A stretch of 58,533 nucleotides of DNA from an uncultured Acidipila sp. Lineage in GTDB: Bacteria; Acidobacteriota; Terriglobia; Terriglobales; Acidobacteriaceae. Position 1 is the first letter of the stretch, and every line of letters begins with the position of its first letter. The notes under the pieces were generated by a model, which ran no database searches, was not told the origin of the DNA, and worked only from the letters and a program-made list of their open reading frames with translations. The position numbers and the translations under genes were made by a program. The stretch spans positions 1 to 58,533 of the forward strand of contig CALMAN010000048.1 of assembly GCA_937859835.1 (NCBI GenBank), given 5' to 3'. This document shows positions 1 to 9,500 of the stretch, one piece after another.

Positions 1-835
1 GCCCAAAGGCGCGCACAAACAACGACCGAAGCGCGGCAGGCAGCAGGTCAAAAGGCGGAGCCGAGGGCATGGGCCGGATGCGCGGGGCGCCGGCGTAGGG
101 GCAGTCCCCTCCCGCGATCCGCTTTTCAAGGGGGGGCGCATCGCCGGCGCCGATCCAGGCTCCGTTGAACGGGTGCACGCCTTCCATGAGCAGAAGAAAC
201 AGCAGCACCGCGAGCGCGAAGTTGTCCTGCTCCGGCGTGCGATCGGTAACGGCCAGGTCGCGGCCCTGCAGTTCCGGGGCAAGGTATTCCGGCTTGGCGA
301 CGGTGCAGCGAAAGACGGTTGTGGGCGTGCGGACCTGCATGGAGTCGCAGTCGACGAGGGTGACCAGCGCCTGGTCCGACACAAAGAAGTTGCTTTCGTT
401 TACATCGCCGACCACGTAGCCGCGGCTGTGAATCGATTCCATGACGATGGCGATGTTTTCAGCGGCCTTGAGCAGGTAGGCCCAGGTAAAGTTGGGCGCC
501 TGCTGCCGCCGGTCCATGGGGTTGTACAGCTGGAAAAGCTCGCGATGCTTGGAGCGGTCGAGCAACGGCATCAGAAAGCCGACACACAGCTTCGCTTCGT
601 TGAACAGCATGCTCTCAGGCCAGCAGATGGACACGTGCCCGCGCCGCTGGGTAGGGTCTGCGGGCGGGTGGTCGACCATCGCCTTGAGCTTGTCGGTGCG
701 CGCAGCGGTGTGGGCGTGGTAAATCTTCGCGACCAGCGTCGTGCGCCCACGCACCGCATAGATGGCCGCCTCGCCACCCTTGCCAAGCTGCGGACCCAGC
801 AGGATCGATTTGCCGCGCTGGTCGATGAGGTTCAT
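1..835 (-). CDS. Serine/threonine protein kinase-like protein (TerY-P/YegI-type), C-terminus truncated by window edge
   Basis: Hand translation of the minus strand from ATG at 835: MNLIDQRGKSILLGPQLGKGGEAAIYAVRG...LVAKIY...GYVVGDVNESNFFVSDQALVTLVDCDSMQV...KPEYLAPELQG...DNFALAVLLFLLLMEGVHPFNG. Gly-rich loop, AxK, GDVNxxN catalytic loop and DCD (DFG-like) are visible. Open to position 1, so it has no stop in the window and is absent from the ORF track. Confidence 0.88.
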   Translation of the reverse strand, partial: MNLIDQRGKSILLGPQLGKGGEAAIYAVRGRTTLVAKIYHAHTAARTDKLKAMVDHPPADPTQRRGHVSICWPESMLFNEAKLCVGFLMPLLDRSKHRELFQLYNPMDRRQQAPNFTWAYLLKAAENIAIVMESIHSRGYVVGDVNESNFFVSDQALVTLVDCDSMQVRTPTTVFRCTVAKPEYLAPELQGRDLAVTDRTPEQDNFALAVLLFLLLMEGVHPFNGAWIGAGDAPPLEKRIAGGDCPYAGAPRIRPMPSAPPFDLLPAALRSLFVRAFG

Positions 836-1620
836 GCGACAAGGGCGCGGCGTACCGCGAGCACCAGTGTTTTGTCGTCGTCCGTGCGGTCGTTGACGCG
901 ATCGGAGGCAAGCAGCGCGACCAGCTCTTCCCCGTCGGCTTCCTGCTGGGCGACGTAGTCGAACAGCGGCGCAAAGAAGGGCGCGTGGGCCGTGTTCGTC
1001 GCCAGCTCGAGCGCCAGCGCCTGGAGGCCATCGGTCAACAGGGCCAGCCCGTCTACCGCCGCCGCAGGGCGAACCGTGAGCACTGCGTGCGCAGCCGGAT
1101 CAGGCGCGGTCAGAAAGGTCGTCTCGTTCACGTACTCTCCGGCCGCCGGGGGCGCAAGCACCTCCAGCGCGCCCGCCGGGGAGCGAAACACGATGGCGCC
1201 GTCGCCAAGCTGCAGGGCAGCCACATGGGTCTCGGTGGCAACGGTGAGCAGCAACGTCGAGGCAAAATCACGAAGCGTTGCTTCCCCGGTGGCCGCAGCC
1301 AGCTCTTCCAACGCGCGCCGCGCGTGCAGCATAGCGCCGCACAACAGGGCTTCCCACGCGTGGTCGTCGATGGGTCTCCCCGAGCGGAAACAGCCGGCCA
1401 GGAACTGGGTCGAAGCGCGTACCGCCTCGAGGGCGCCCTCCCCTGAACGCGCAGCCGAACCGGCTCCGTCCGCGACCGCGACGATCAGCGTTCCTTCCGC
1501 CGTCCCATCGTCAAGCAGAAGACCCTGGTGCGCATCCTGGCACAGAAGGCCGCGTGCCGTATGGCTCGTACCCACGACGGACGCACCCAGAACGCCCCAG
1601 GCTGCTGTGCGGATCTCCAT
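832..1620 (-). CDS. PP2C-family serine/threonine phosphatase
   Basis: 262 aa ORF: GLLCQDAHQG...LIVAVADGAGSAARSGEGA...; PP2C-like metal-binding motifs; stop overlaps the kinase start by 4 bp (translational coupling). Confidence 0.85.
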   Translation of the reverse strand: MEIRTAAWGVLGASVVGTSHTARGLLCQDAHQGLLLDDGTAEGTLIVAVADGAGSAARSGEGALEAVRASTQFLAGCFRSGRPIDDHAWEALLCGAMLHARRALEELAAATGEATLRDFASTLLLTVATETHVAALQLGDGAIVFRSPAGALEVLAPPAAGEYVNETTFLTAPDPAAHAVLTVRPAAAVDGLALLTDGLQALALELATNTAHAPFFAPLFDYVAQQEADGEELVALLASDRVNDRTDDDKTLVLAVRRALVA

Positions 1621-1623
1621 AGC

Positions 1624-2277
1624 TCAGGCGGGTGAGCCGAAGGTGACCGGGGCCAGCGGCGTTTGCTCGTCTGTTTTGCTCCGCGAGATGCCTTTTTGGC
1701 TTTGCGAGACCCAAAGAAACAGCTCCCGAAAGCTAAGCCCGTTCAGCTTAAGTGTGCGGTCCGTGATGGTCTTCAGCGCCGACATATCGGCATTGTTGAC
1801 GCCCACGGCGAAAAAGTTCAGCCCGCGCGCGGCGGTTTCGCGACGCACCAGCTCCGCCGCGCTGTGCCACTCGTCGGTGGGCGTGCCGTCGGTGATCAGA
1901 AAGACCCAGGGCTGGTAGTAGCTCAGGCCCGCCTCCTTGTATGCCTGCTTGCGCGCCTTTACCATTTGCACGCCCTGTGCCATGGCCTGCCCCATGGGCG
2001 TGCCGCCTTCGGGCACCAGCAGCGGCGCCTGGAAGGAACCGGCCGAAACCCAGTCCTGCACCGTCCGCACGGTTCCGCCAAAGGTGACGATCGCGACTTC
2101 CACGCGCCGCTTGGCTAAACCGTCCTCCTGAATGTCGGCCTGAAAAGCCCGCAAGCCGGCGTTCAGCTCCTCGATGGGAGCGCCTGCCATGGAGCCGGAC
2201 GTATCCAGCAGCATCACGCACGCGCAGCGGGGGTCGGGATTGATGGCGAACTCGGGATTCAGGGCCAGTGCTGTCAC
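1624..2277 (-). CDS. VWA-domain protein (TerY-like)
   Basis: CACVMLLDTSGSMAG MIDAS motif (DxSxS), ...FLITDGTPTDEWH. GTG start at 2277 preferred (GAGGTG-like RBS); the ORF track extends it to 2418, which would crowd the divergent gene. Confidence 0.85.
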   Translation of the reverse strand: MTALALNPEFAINPDPRCACVMLLDTSGSMAGAPIEELNAGLRAFQADIQEDGLAKRRVEVAIVTFGGTVRTVQDWVSAGSFQAPLLVPEGGTPMGQAMAQGVQMVKARKQAYKEAGLSYYQPWVFLITDGTPTDEWHSAAELVRRETAARGLNFFAVGVNNADMSALKTITDRTLKLNGLSFRELFLWVSQSQKGISRSKTDEQTPLAPVTFGSPA

Positions 2278-2423
2278 AGCGCACCTCGCGGTTTCTCCCT
2301 CGAGTCTATCGCGGAGTCTCCTGCGGGAAAGCGAGGGCAACGTTTCGCTGCTGCGCGGAACCGGGGTCGAAACAAGTTGCGCCTCAGGCGCATCCCCGCC
2401 CAGACCAGCGTTCTCCAATACAT

Positions 2424-3536
2424 ATGTCGTCCATGCCCGCAGTCGCCCCGGAACAGGATGCGCCTGCTCTCCCCGAAGGCAAGCTGTGGCGCCCCCGGCG
2501 CGTCCTGATTACCCCGGACGCGCTGGCCCTGCCCCACGGGCAGCGGATGCTCGACCGCGCCGCGTCGTACGGCGCCGAAGTTATCAAGCTCCCAAACAAC
2601 CGGCTTACCGGCTTTCGCGGCGAAACCGAAGGGCAAAGCTATGCGCTTGCGAAAACCACCTTCGCCATCGTGGTCGCGCCGCCGAGCCAGCGCAAGCTGC
2701 AGCCCATTCCCCCTTCGGCCGACTGGCAGTTCCACCTCGCCCAGGGCTGCCCGGCGCACTGCCAATACTGCTACCTGGCCGGCTCGCTTTCCGGCCCACC
2801 GGTGACGCGCGCCTACGCTAACCTGCCGGAGATCCTCGAAGCCCTGCGCCCCTACGCCGGGCAGGGCAGGGTTACCTCGCGTTCTCGCGAGCGCGCCAGC
2901 GAAGGCACGACCTTTGAAGCCTCCTGCTACACCGACCCGCTCGGCATCGAGCACCTGACCGGTGCGCTCGCGGCCTCCATCTGCTTCTTTGGTGAGTGGG
3001 AAGCACCCGTGCAGCTGCGCTGGACAACCAAGTTCGACGCCGTGGGCCCGCTACTCGCCCTGCCTCATCGCGGCCGCACGCGGGTGCGTTTCTCGATCAA
3101 CGCGGCGAGCGTGGCGCGCGGCTTTGAGGGTGGCACGGCGAGCGTTGCCCAGCGCATCAAGGCGCTCGGCCGCATGGCGCGCGCCGGCTACCCGGTCGGG
3201 CTTACCATCGCGCCCATCATGCCGGTTGAACACTGGCAGGAAGAGTACACGGCGCTGCTCGGCGCGGTCGCGGCGGCCGTCCGCGACGTTCCCGCTCTCG
3301 ATCTAACCGCCGAGCTGATTACCCATCGCTTTACGCCGGGATCGAAAGAAGTGCTGCTGGGCTGGTACCCGAAGACAAGCCTCGACATGCGCGAAGACAC
3401 GCGCGCCGAAAAGCGCACCAAGTTTGGCGGCTTCAAGTACGTCTACCCGAAAGACTCGATGACCGCGATGCGCTTCTTCTTTGAAGAGCGCATTGCCGAG
3501 CTGCTGCCCGCGGCGCGCATCCTCTACTGGACGTAG
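2424..3536 (+). CDS. Spore photoproduct lyase-family radical SAM protein
   Basis: FHLAQGCPAHCQYCYLAGSLSGPP (CX3CX2C cluster), FEASCYTDPLGIEHLTG, RWTTKFD, TRVRFSINA: SPL-family pattern. ATG at 2424 preferred over the longer ORF start at 2268. Confidence 0.85.
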   Translation: MSSMPAVAPEQDAPALPEGKLWRPRRVLITPDALALPHGQRMLDRAASYGAEVIKLPNNRLTGFRGETEGQSYALAKTTFAIVVAPPSQRKLQPIPPSADWQFHLAQGCPAHCQYCYLAGSLSGPPVTRAYANLPEILEALRPYAGQGRVTSRSRERASEGTTFEASCYTDPLGIEHLTGALAASICFFGEWEAPVQLRWTTKFDAVGPLLALPHRGRTRVRFSINAASVARGFEGGTASVAQRIKALGRMARAGYPVGLTIAPIMPVEHWQEEYTALLGAVAAAVRDVPALDLTAELITHRFTPGSKEVLLGWYPKTSLDMREDTRAEKRTKFGGFKYVYPKDSMTAMRFFFEERIAELLPAARILYWT

Positions 3537-3677
3537 GCCGTTCAGCTCAGCTTATAGGATCCTTGATCGGTAGCGCGGGGATCGGAGAACGAGACGCCGT
3601 GTACAGAAGTGCACGGTACCCTCTGGTCAAACCGTCGGCTCCTTGCGCTTCGCCCTTTGTTCGCCTACGATGACGCT

Positions 3678-4541
3678 GTGAGTGTGCTTGCTTTCCCTAC
3701 CCGGCCCGCTGGCTGCAGCGCGACGGCCTTGCACCGCGACCTGAACGCACGCGCCGCGCTTTACGCCCGGAAGCACGCGCTGCTGCACGAGCTTTCCACG
3801 GGTCGTGCTCCCAGCGTTCTGTTCGGCGAGGATGCGGATGGCCGCCACGGCAACTTTCACCCGGCAAGCTACCGTGCCATCCTCAGCGACCCGTGCTGGC
3901 GGGCGCGTTTGCGCAAGGCGCATACGGCTGGCCGCCGCGCCCTGCCCCGGGCCGACTGGCGCTGGCGCGAACTGGACTGCGCGGCGAGCTCGGACGCGCT
4001 GCTGATGAATATCTTTTGCCATCCTCAGCTATACCGCACGGGTGCGGTCGCGGCGCTGCTGGGCGTCAGCCCGGCGAGCCGGCCGCAGTTCGGCGTGCAC
4101 CCCCGGCTCCCGCGCGAGCGCGGCCTGATCGACACAACCGAGATGGACATGGAACTTGACGGCCTCCTGGTAGAAGCCAAGCTGACCGAAGGAGATTTCC
4201 AAACAGCGCGGCCCACGCTGCTGGCCCGCTTTACCGGCTGGGCCGATGTGTTTGAGCCTGACGCGCTTCCGCGCACGCCGTCGGGCGCCTACGCGAGCTA
4301 CCAGCTGCTCCGCGGCGTGCTGGCTGCCGCGGCGAGCCCGGACAGATCGTTCTGCGTGTTGCTCGACGCGCGACGCGTGGACCTGATAACACAGTGGCAC
4401 GCGGTCATGGCTGCTGTGCGCAGCGTCGCTTTTCGCACCCGGCTCAAGCTGCTTACCTGGCAGGAGCTTGCCCGCGCCCTGCCCGGCGGCCTCAGGCAGT
4501 ACCTTGCCGAAAAGTACGGGATCGTGGCTGCCTCTTCGTAG
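3678..4541 (+). CDS. PD-(D/E)XK nuclease-like protein (PGN_0703-like)
   Basis: MDMELDGLLVEAKLTEGDFQTARPTLLARFTGWADVFE fits a D...ExK nuclease core; family name from recall. GTG start at 3678 or ATG at 3609. Confidence 0.55.
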   Translation: MSVLAFPTRPAGCSATALHRDLNARAALYARKHALLHELSTGRAPSVLFGEDADGRHGNFHPASYRAILSDPCWRARLRKAHTAGRRALPRADWRWRELDCAASSDALLMNIFCHPQLYRTGAVAALLGVSPASRPQFGVHPRLPRERGLIDTTEMDMELDGLLVEAKLTEGDFQTARPTLLARFTGWADVFEPDALPRTPSGAYASYQLLRGVLAAAASPDRSFCVLLDARRVDLITQWHAVMAAVRSVAFRTRLKLLTWQELARALPGGLRQYLAEKYGIVAASS

Positions 4542-4639
4542 CGAGGAGATCGTGACCGCCGACGCAACCAGGCCGGGCGAAGCGCCTGCATCCAACCGAT
4601 CAGTTGCTGAGCAAATCCCGGGGGGAGCGCGCACGCACC

Positions 4640-5638
4640 ATGGAATACATCCGCCTTGGCAAGACCGGCCTTCAGGTTTCCCGCATCTGCCTGGGCTGCA
4701 TGAGTTACGGAGAGCCCGCCAAGGGCCCCTTGACCCCGGGCAGCCATGCCTGGACCCTGAACGACGCCGACTCGCAACCCTTTCTGAAGCAGGCCCTCGA
4801 CCTCGGCATCAACTTCTTCGATACAGCCAACGTGTACTCGCGCGGCGCGAGCGAGGAAGTACTGGGCAGATTTCTCAAAAGCAACACCCGGCGCGAGAAC
4901 ACGGTGATCGCGACCAAGGTTCACAGCCCCATGCGAGATGAGCCCAATGGCAGCGGCCTGTCCCGCAAGGCTATCTTTAACGAGATCGACGCCAGCCTGC
5001 GCCGGCTACAAACCGACTATGTGGACCTGTACCAAACGCACCGGTGGGATGATGAAACGCCGGTCGAGGAAACCCTCGAAGCCCTGCACGACGTTGTCAA
5101 GGCCGGAAAGGCCCGCTACATCGGCGCGTCCAGCATGTACTCGTGGCAGTTTGCAAAGGCGCTCTACCTCGCGGACCTGCACGGTTGGACGCGCTTTGTT
5201 TCCATGCAGAACCACTACAACCTGATCTATCGCGAAGAAGAGCGCGAGATGATGGGCCTATGCGAGGCCGAGGGCATCGGCGTGCTGCCCTGGAGCCCGC
5301 TGGCGCGCGGACGGCTGGCACGGCCGTCGGACGCGGAAAGCACCAAGCGGCTCGAAAGCGACCAGTTTGGCAAGACCATGTACGCCGGCACCGAAGCAGC
5401 GGACCGGAAAGTGATCGATGCCGTGGCCGCGCTCGCGCAAAAGCGCCGCATGCCGCAGGCCACCCTTGCGCTGGCCTGGATGCTTTCAAAGCCCTACGTC
5501 ACCAGCCCGATCGTCGGCGCGACCAAGCCGCACCACCTCGCCGATGCGGCGGCTGCGCTCGAGGTGAAACTCTCGCCCGAGGAGATCGGGGAGCTGGAAT
5601 CAAGCTACATCCCGCACCCGGTTCTCGGTTTTAAGTGA
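4640..5638 (+). CDS. Aldo/keto reductase
   Basis: MEYIRLGKTGLQVSRICLGCMSYGE...NFFDTANVYSRGASEEVLGRFL...DYVDLYQTHRWD; AKR family hallmarks. Confidence 0.93.
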   Translation: MEYIRLGKTGLQVSRICLGCMSYGEPAKGPLTPGSHAWTLNDADSQPFLKQALDLGINFFDTANVYSRGASEEVLGRFLKSNTRRENTVIATKVHSPMRDEPNGSGLSRKAIFNEIDASLRRLQTDYVDLYQTHRWDDETPVEETLEALHDVVKAGKARYIGASSMYSWQFAKALYLADLHGWTRFVSMQNHYNLIYREEEREMMGLCEAEGIGVLPWSPLARGRLARPSDAESTKRLESDQFGKTMYAGTEAADRKVIDAVAALAQKRRMPQATLALAWMLSKPYVTSPIVGATKPHHLADAAAALEVKLSPEEIGELESSYIPHPVLGFK

Positions 5639-5678
5639 GCGGCGGCTGCCGGGAGACATAGGGCCGATGCTAGCCTGA

Positions 5679-5717
5679 ACGCGCAGCCCAGACGCGAGCC
5701 CGGACGCGCAGCCCGCA
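5679..5717. repeat. Degenerate 12-13 bp tandem repeat (ACGCGCAGCCCAG/ACGCGAGCCCGG/ACGCGCAGCCCGC)
   Basis: Three consecutive units read directly, upstream of the AIM24-like gene. Confidence 0.7.
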
Positions 5718-5735
5718 CACATAAAGGAGTCCGCC

Positions 5736-6491
5736 ATGCAAAGTCGCATTCTTGGTAGCACCATGCCCGTGCTCGAGTTCCGTCTCGAGCCAAACGACAC
5801 CGTCATCTCGGAGGCCGGGGAGCTGAGCTGGATGTCGAGCTCCATCCAGCTCACCACGCACACCCAGTTTTCCGGGGGCGGCGGCTTTTTTGGCGCGATC
5901 AAGCGTGTTGCCGGCGGCGGCAGCCTGTTTATGACCGAGTACCGCGCGGTGGGCGCGCCCGGCGAGATAGCCTTTGCGGCCAAGATGCCCGGGCACATCG
6001 TTCCCGTTGAGGTTTCGCCAGGGCAGGAGTTCCTGGTACATCGTCACGGCTTCCTTTGTGCCACCCCGGCGGTCAACATCGGTGTCGGCTTTCAGCAGTC
6101 CCTCGGGGCAGGCATCTTTGGCGGCGACGGCTTTTTGCTGCAGCGCATCACCGGCACAGGCGTGGCGTGGCTTGAACTTTCCGGTGAGCTGGTGGTGCGC
6201 GACCTGCGTCCGGGCGAAACCTTGCGCGTGCACCCAGGCCACGTTGGCGCCTTTCAGGCTTCGGTCAACTTCGGCATTACCCGCATCCAGGGCATCCGCA
6301 ACATGATCTTCGGCGGCGACGGCATCTTTCTTGCCGCGCTTACCGGCCCGGGACGGGTGTGGCTGCAAACCTTGCCCCTGCCGCAACTGGCGCACAAGCT
6401 GCAACAGTACATGGGCGGCGAAGCTACGCGGGGAGCCACCACCGGGGTGGTCGGCGGCATTGTGGGCTCAATTCTTGAAGGCATGCGCTGA
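5736..6491 (+). CDS. AIM24 / TIGR00266 family protein
   Basis: MQSRILGSTMPVLEFRLEPNDTVISEAGELSWMSSSIQ...GGGGFFGAIKRVAGGGSLFMTEY; preceded by AAGGAG RBS. Confidence 0.88.
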   Translation: MQSRILGSTMPVLEFRLEPNDTVISEAGELSWMSSSIQLTTHTQFSGGGGFFGAIKRVAGGGSLFMTEYRAVGAPGEIAFAAKMPGHIVPVEVSPGQEFLVHRHGFLCATPAVNIGVGFQQSLGAGIFGGDGFLLQRITGTGVAWLELSGELVVRDLRPGETLRVHPGHVGAFQASVNFGITRIQGIRNMIFGGDGIFLAALTGPGRVWLQTLPLPQLAHKLQQYMGGEATRGATTGVVGGIVGSILEGMR

Positions 6492-6526
6492 GCGCATCCT
6501 GGCACGCCGCAATGAAACGGCGGAAG

Positions 6527-6558
6527 AAAAAACGCCCGGCGATTGCTCGCCGGGCGTT
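6527..6558 (-). terminator. Rho-independent terminator of the TonB receptor gene
   Basis: Perfect 12-bp stem AACGCCCGGCGA-TTGC-TCGCCGGGCGTT (6531-6558), followed on the minus strand by a T-tract (complement of AAAAAA 6527-6532). Confidence 0.9.
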
Positions 6559-6574
6559 CTGGTTACAGACGGAG

Positions 6575-9500
6575 TTAGAACTGGTACTTAAGCGCGAACT
6601 GAAACAGCCGCGGGTTGTAGTTAGGGGACGTGGAACTAATGGTTCCAATGTTGTTCGGCGACACCGTGTAGGTGTTGGTTGGCAGCGACACAGGCCCGTT
6701 GCCGACCGCGCCATCCCCGGCATAGGCCACCGTGAAGGTGGTGGGCGCAACCTGAAGCGTCGCATTCGGGTTGCTGAAGTTGGTTGTGTTGACGACGTTG
6801 AAGCACTCGGCGCGGAACTCAAGCGTTGACTCGCGGTACACGGGAAAGATCTTGAAGAGCGAGAAATCCACGTCGCGGAAGTGTGGTCCGTACAGCAGAT
6901 TTCTTTCCTCATTGCCCACTGTGCCCGAGGCTTCCGGAGCGAACGCCGCAGGGTTGAAGTACTCCGAGATGTTCTGAGTGCCCACCTTGGGATTTCCCAC
7001 GACATTTGGTCTTCCCGACGTAGCGCCACTGTTTGTGTTGACGATGCTGTTGGAGTTGGTCACGGTAAACGGCTCGCCGCTCTGCCACTGCAGAATGGTG
7101 TTCGCCTGCCAGCCCTTGCCAACCTGCGCTGCGATGCCGTGCAGGTTGCTGCCGAAGGGCAGCTGGTAGTCAGCGCTAAACACACCCCGGTTCCGGATGT
7201 CTACGTCGCTGTTGCCGTACTCAAGCGTGCTCAGCTGAGACGGGATCGCGCCGTAACCGTCGTTGATCTCGTTGCTCAAGCCGAGCACGTTATCCAACCC
7301 ATGCGCGAGCGTGTAGTTTGCATTGATCGTCAAGCCTGCCCGGGTGCGGCGAGTAAAGACGACCTGCAGCGCGTTGTAATTGGAAGAGCCCAGGCTGTTA
7401 TACCCACCAATGCCACTTACATTGGGTAGCTGGTTATAAAAGGGCCGGAGCCGGTTAAACGCGGTTGCAGGAGTAACACCCTCCTCAATAGCCAACGCGT
7501 CAAGGGCGGTGTTGGAGATGGGAGCCGGCGCGTTCTGGTCGTTATAGATCTGCGCCAGGTACCGGCCAAGCATACCAACGTAGGTCACCTGCAGAACGTT
7601 TCCGCCGAACTCCTTTTCCATGGTTAAGTTGAACTGCTCCAGGTAGGAGGTCCGGAAGTTTGGATCAACCACATCCGCGATCGAGCCGGAAGGATTGGTA
7701 GCGCTGGTTGGGGTTGGCAGCGGCAGCCCGAGCTGAAACTGCAGCGTGCCGTTTCCAGGACCAGCACCCGGCACTGCCGGGGTTGGGCAAGAGCCATTCT
7801 GGCAGAAGAAGCTTGAAACAAAGGGCTGATTCTTGAGCGAAGCATTGGACGTGTAGTTTTCAGGCACGTACGAGATGCCGAAGCCGCCGCGTAGCACCAG
7901 ACCGGGCTTTGCTGTCAGGGCAAACCCGATGCGGGGCGCGACGTTGGTCCAGGTCGTGTGCAAACCCGCATAGTCGTTCACGCCATTGACGCCGGCAACT
8001 TCGATAGTCGCCGTGGCCGGGTTGAAGTTTGAGATCGCGTTATGCGCCTCGGTAAACGGCGTAAACACGTCATAGCGAACACCGAGGTTCAGTGTCAGGT
8101 TCGACGCCGCGTGCCAGTCGTCCTGCACGAACCCGCTTGGCTCCCAGGTACGGTAATGCGGCGGTTGGAGGCTGTTGGAGCGCGACACGGTGTTGTAGTC
8201 GCCCTGCAGCAGGGCGGCCAGGCCTGTCGGATCCGCGGCGGTGGCGCCGGGCGCAGTCAAAGGATTAAAGCCCCAAACGCCGATCCCCTGGTTGTTCTGG
8301 AAGTTCAACGCCTGCCGGCGGATCAGCGCCGCGCCCAGCTTGATATTGTGCGCGCCCCGATTGATGGTGACGATTCCGTTTTCCTGAAAGGTATTGTCAA
8401 TATCCTGGATCGGGATATAACTCCCATCGCCAAGGTCGGCCAGACCAGCGGGTTGCGCCGGGGACAAACCGGAAGTCAGGGTATCGAGGTTTACATTGGG
8501 TTGGCCAAAAGCCGTGTTCACCGCGGTGCCGTAGTTCAGCGGGAAGGACTGGTTGTTGATGCGCGTGTAGCCAAACCCCAACTGAAGAAGCAGATTCGAG
8601 CTGAAGGTGTGGATGTAGTTGATCTGCGCGTTCTGGGCGTCATCCTTTGCGGCGCCGTAGAAGTTATAGTCCGCGCCGCCGGGAGCAACGTTCACCCCGG
8701 CTACCGAGGTAATGGGCAGCCCGCCGGGAAAGTTGGACGGCACGCGGTTATAGGTGTAGCGGCCGTACAACAAATCCTTCTGATCGATCTGCCAGTCCAC
8801 GCGACCGTCGGCCGTATCCGAGTTGCGAATGACCACGGGCGAACTTACGTAAGCGCCGGAGCCGGCTGCTGTGGAAGGAGCGTTCGGCGCCGGGTACAGC
8901 ATCGCGTACTCGAGCCCGACCGGGTCAACCGGTCCGCCGTCGGCAAGCGACGCCGCATTGCCGTTGTGCAAGGCCGTGTACTGCGCCAGCGTGGGCACCT
9001 GGAACAAGGCGGGGTTGCTGCCTTGTATCTGACGCAGACCCTCGTAGTCGCCAAAGAAGAAGACCTTGTCGCGGACGATGGGACCGCCGATCGAGCCGCC
9101 GAACTGGTTCTGGCGAAGCTTTGGCTTGGGGTTCTTGGCGCCGAACTGGAAGGGGTACGCATCCAGCACATCGTTGCGGAAGAACTCGTACGCCGAGCCG
9201 TGCAGCGCGTTGGACCCGGACTTCGTGATGATGTTCACGACGCCGCCGGCCGTACGCCCGACTTCCGCCGTGTAATCGTTGGACTGGATGTTGATCTCGC
9301 GGATCGCTTCAATCGAAGGACGAACGCCGATGGTGCCGATGATGCGCTCGTTGTTGTCGAGGCCGTCGATCATTTCATCGTTGATGACGTCTGACTGGCC
9401 GTTGACCGAAAGTGAAGAAGTCTGCCGGCGATCATCCGGACGGGCTCCGCTGGTCAGGCCGTTGGGCGGGCCGGGGTTCGCGCCCGGCGTGATCTGCGCG

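Noticed and set aside
8042-9394. 450-aa plus-strand ORF inside the TonB receptor gene
   Set aside because: Antisense to a full-length, well-recognised Oar-like receptor; no RBS/start context or recognisable motif.
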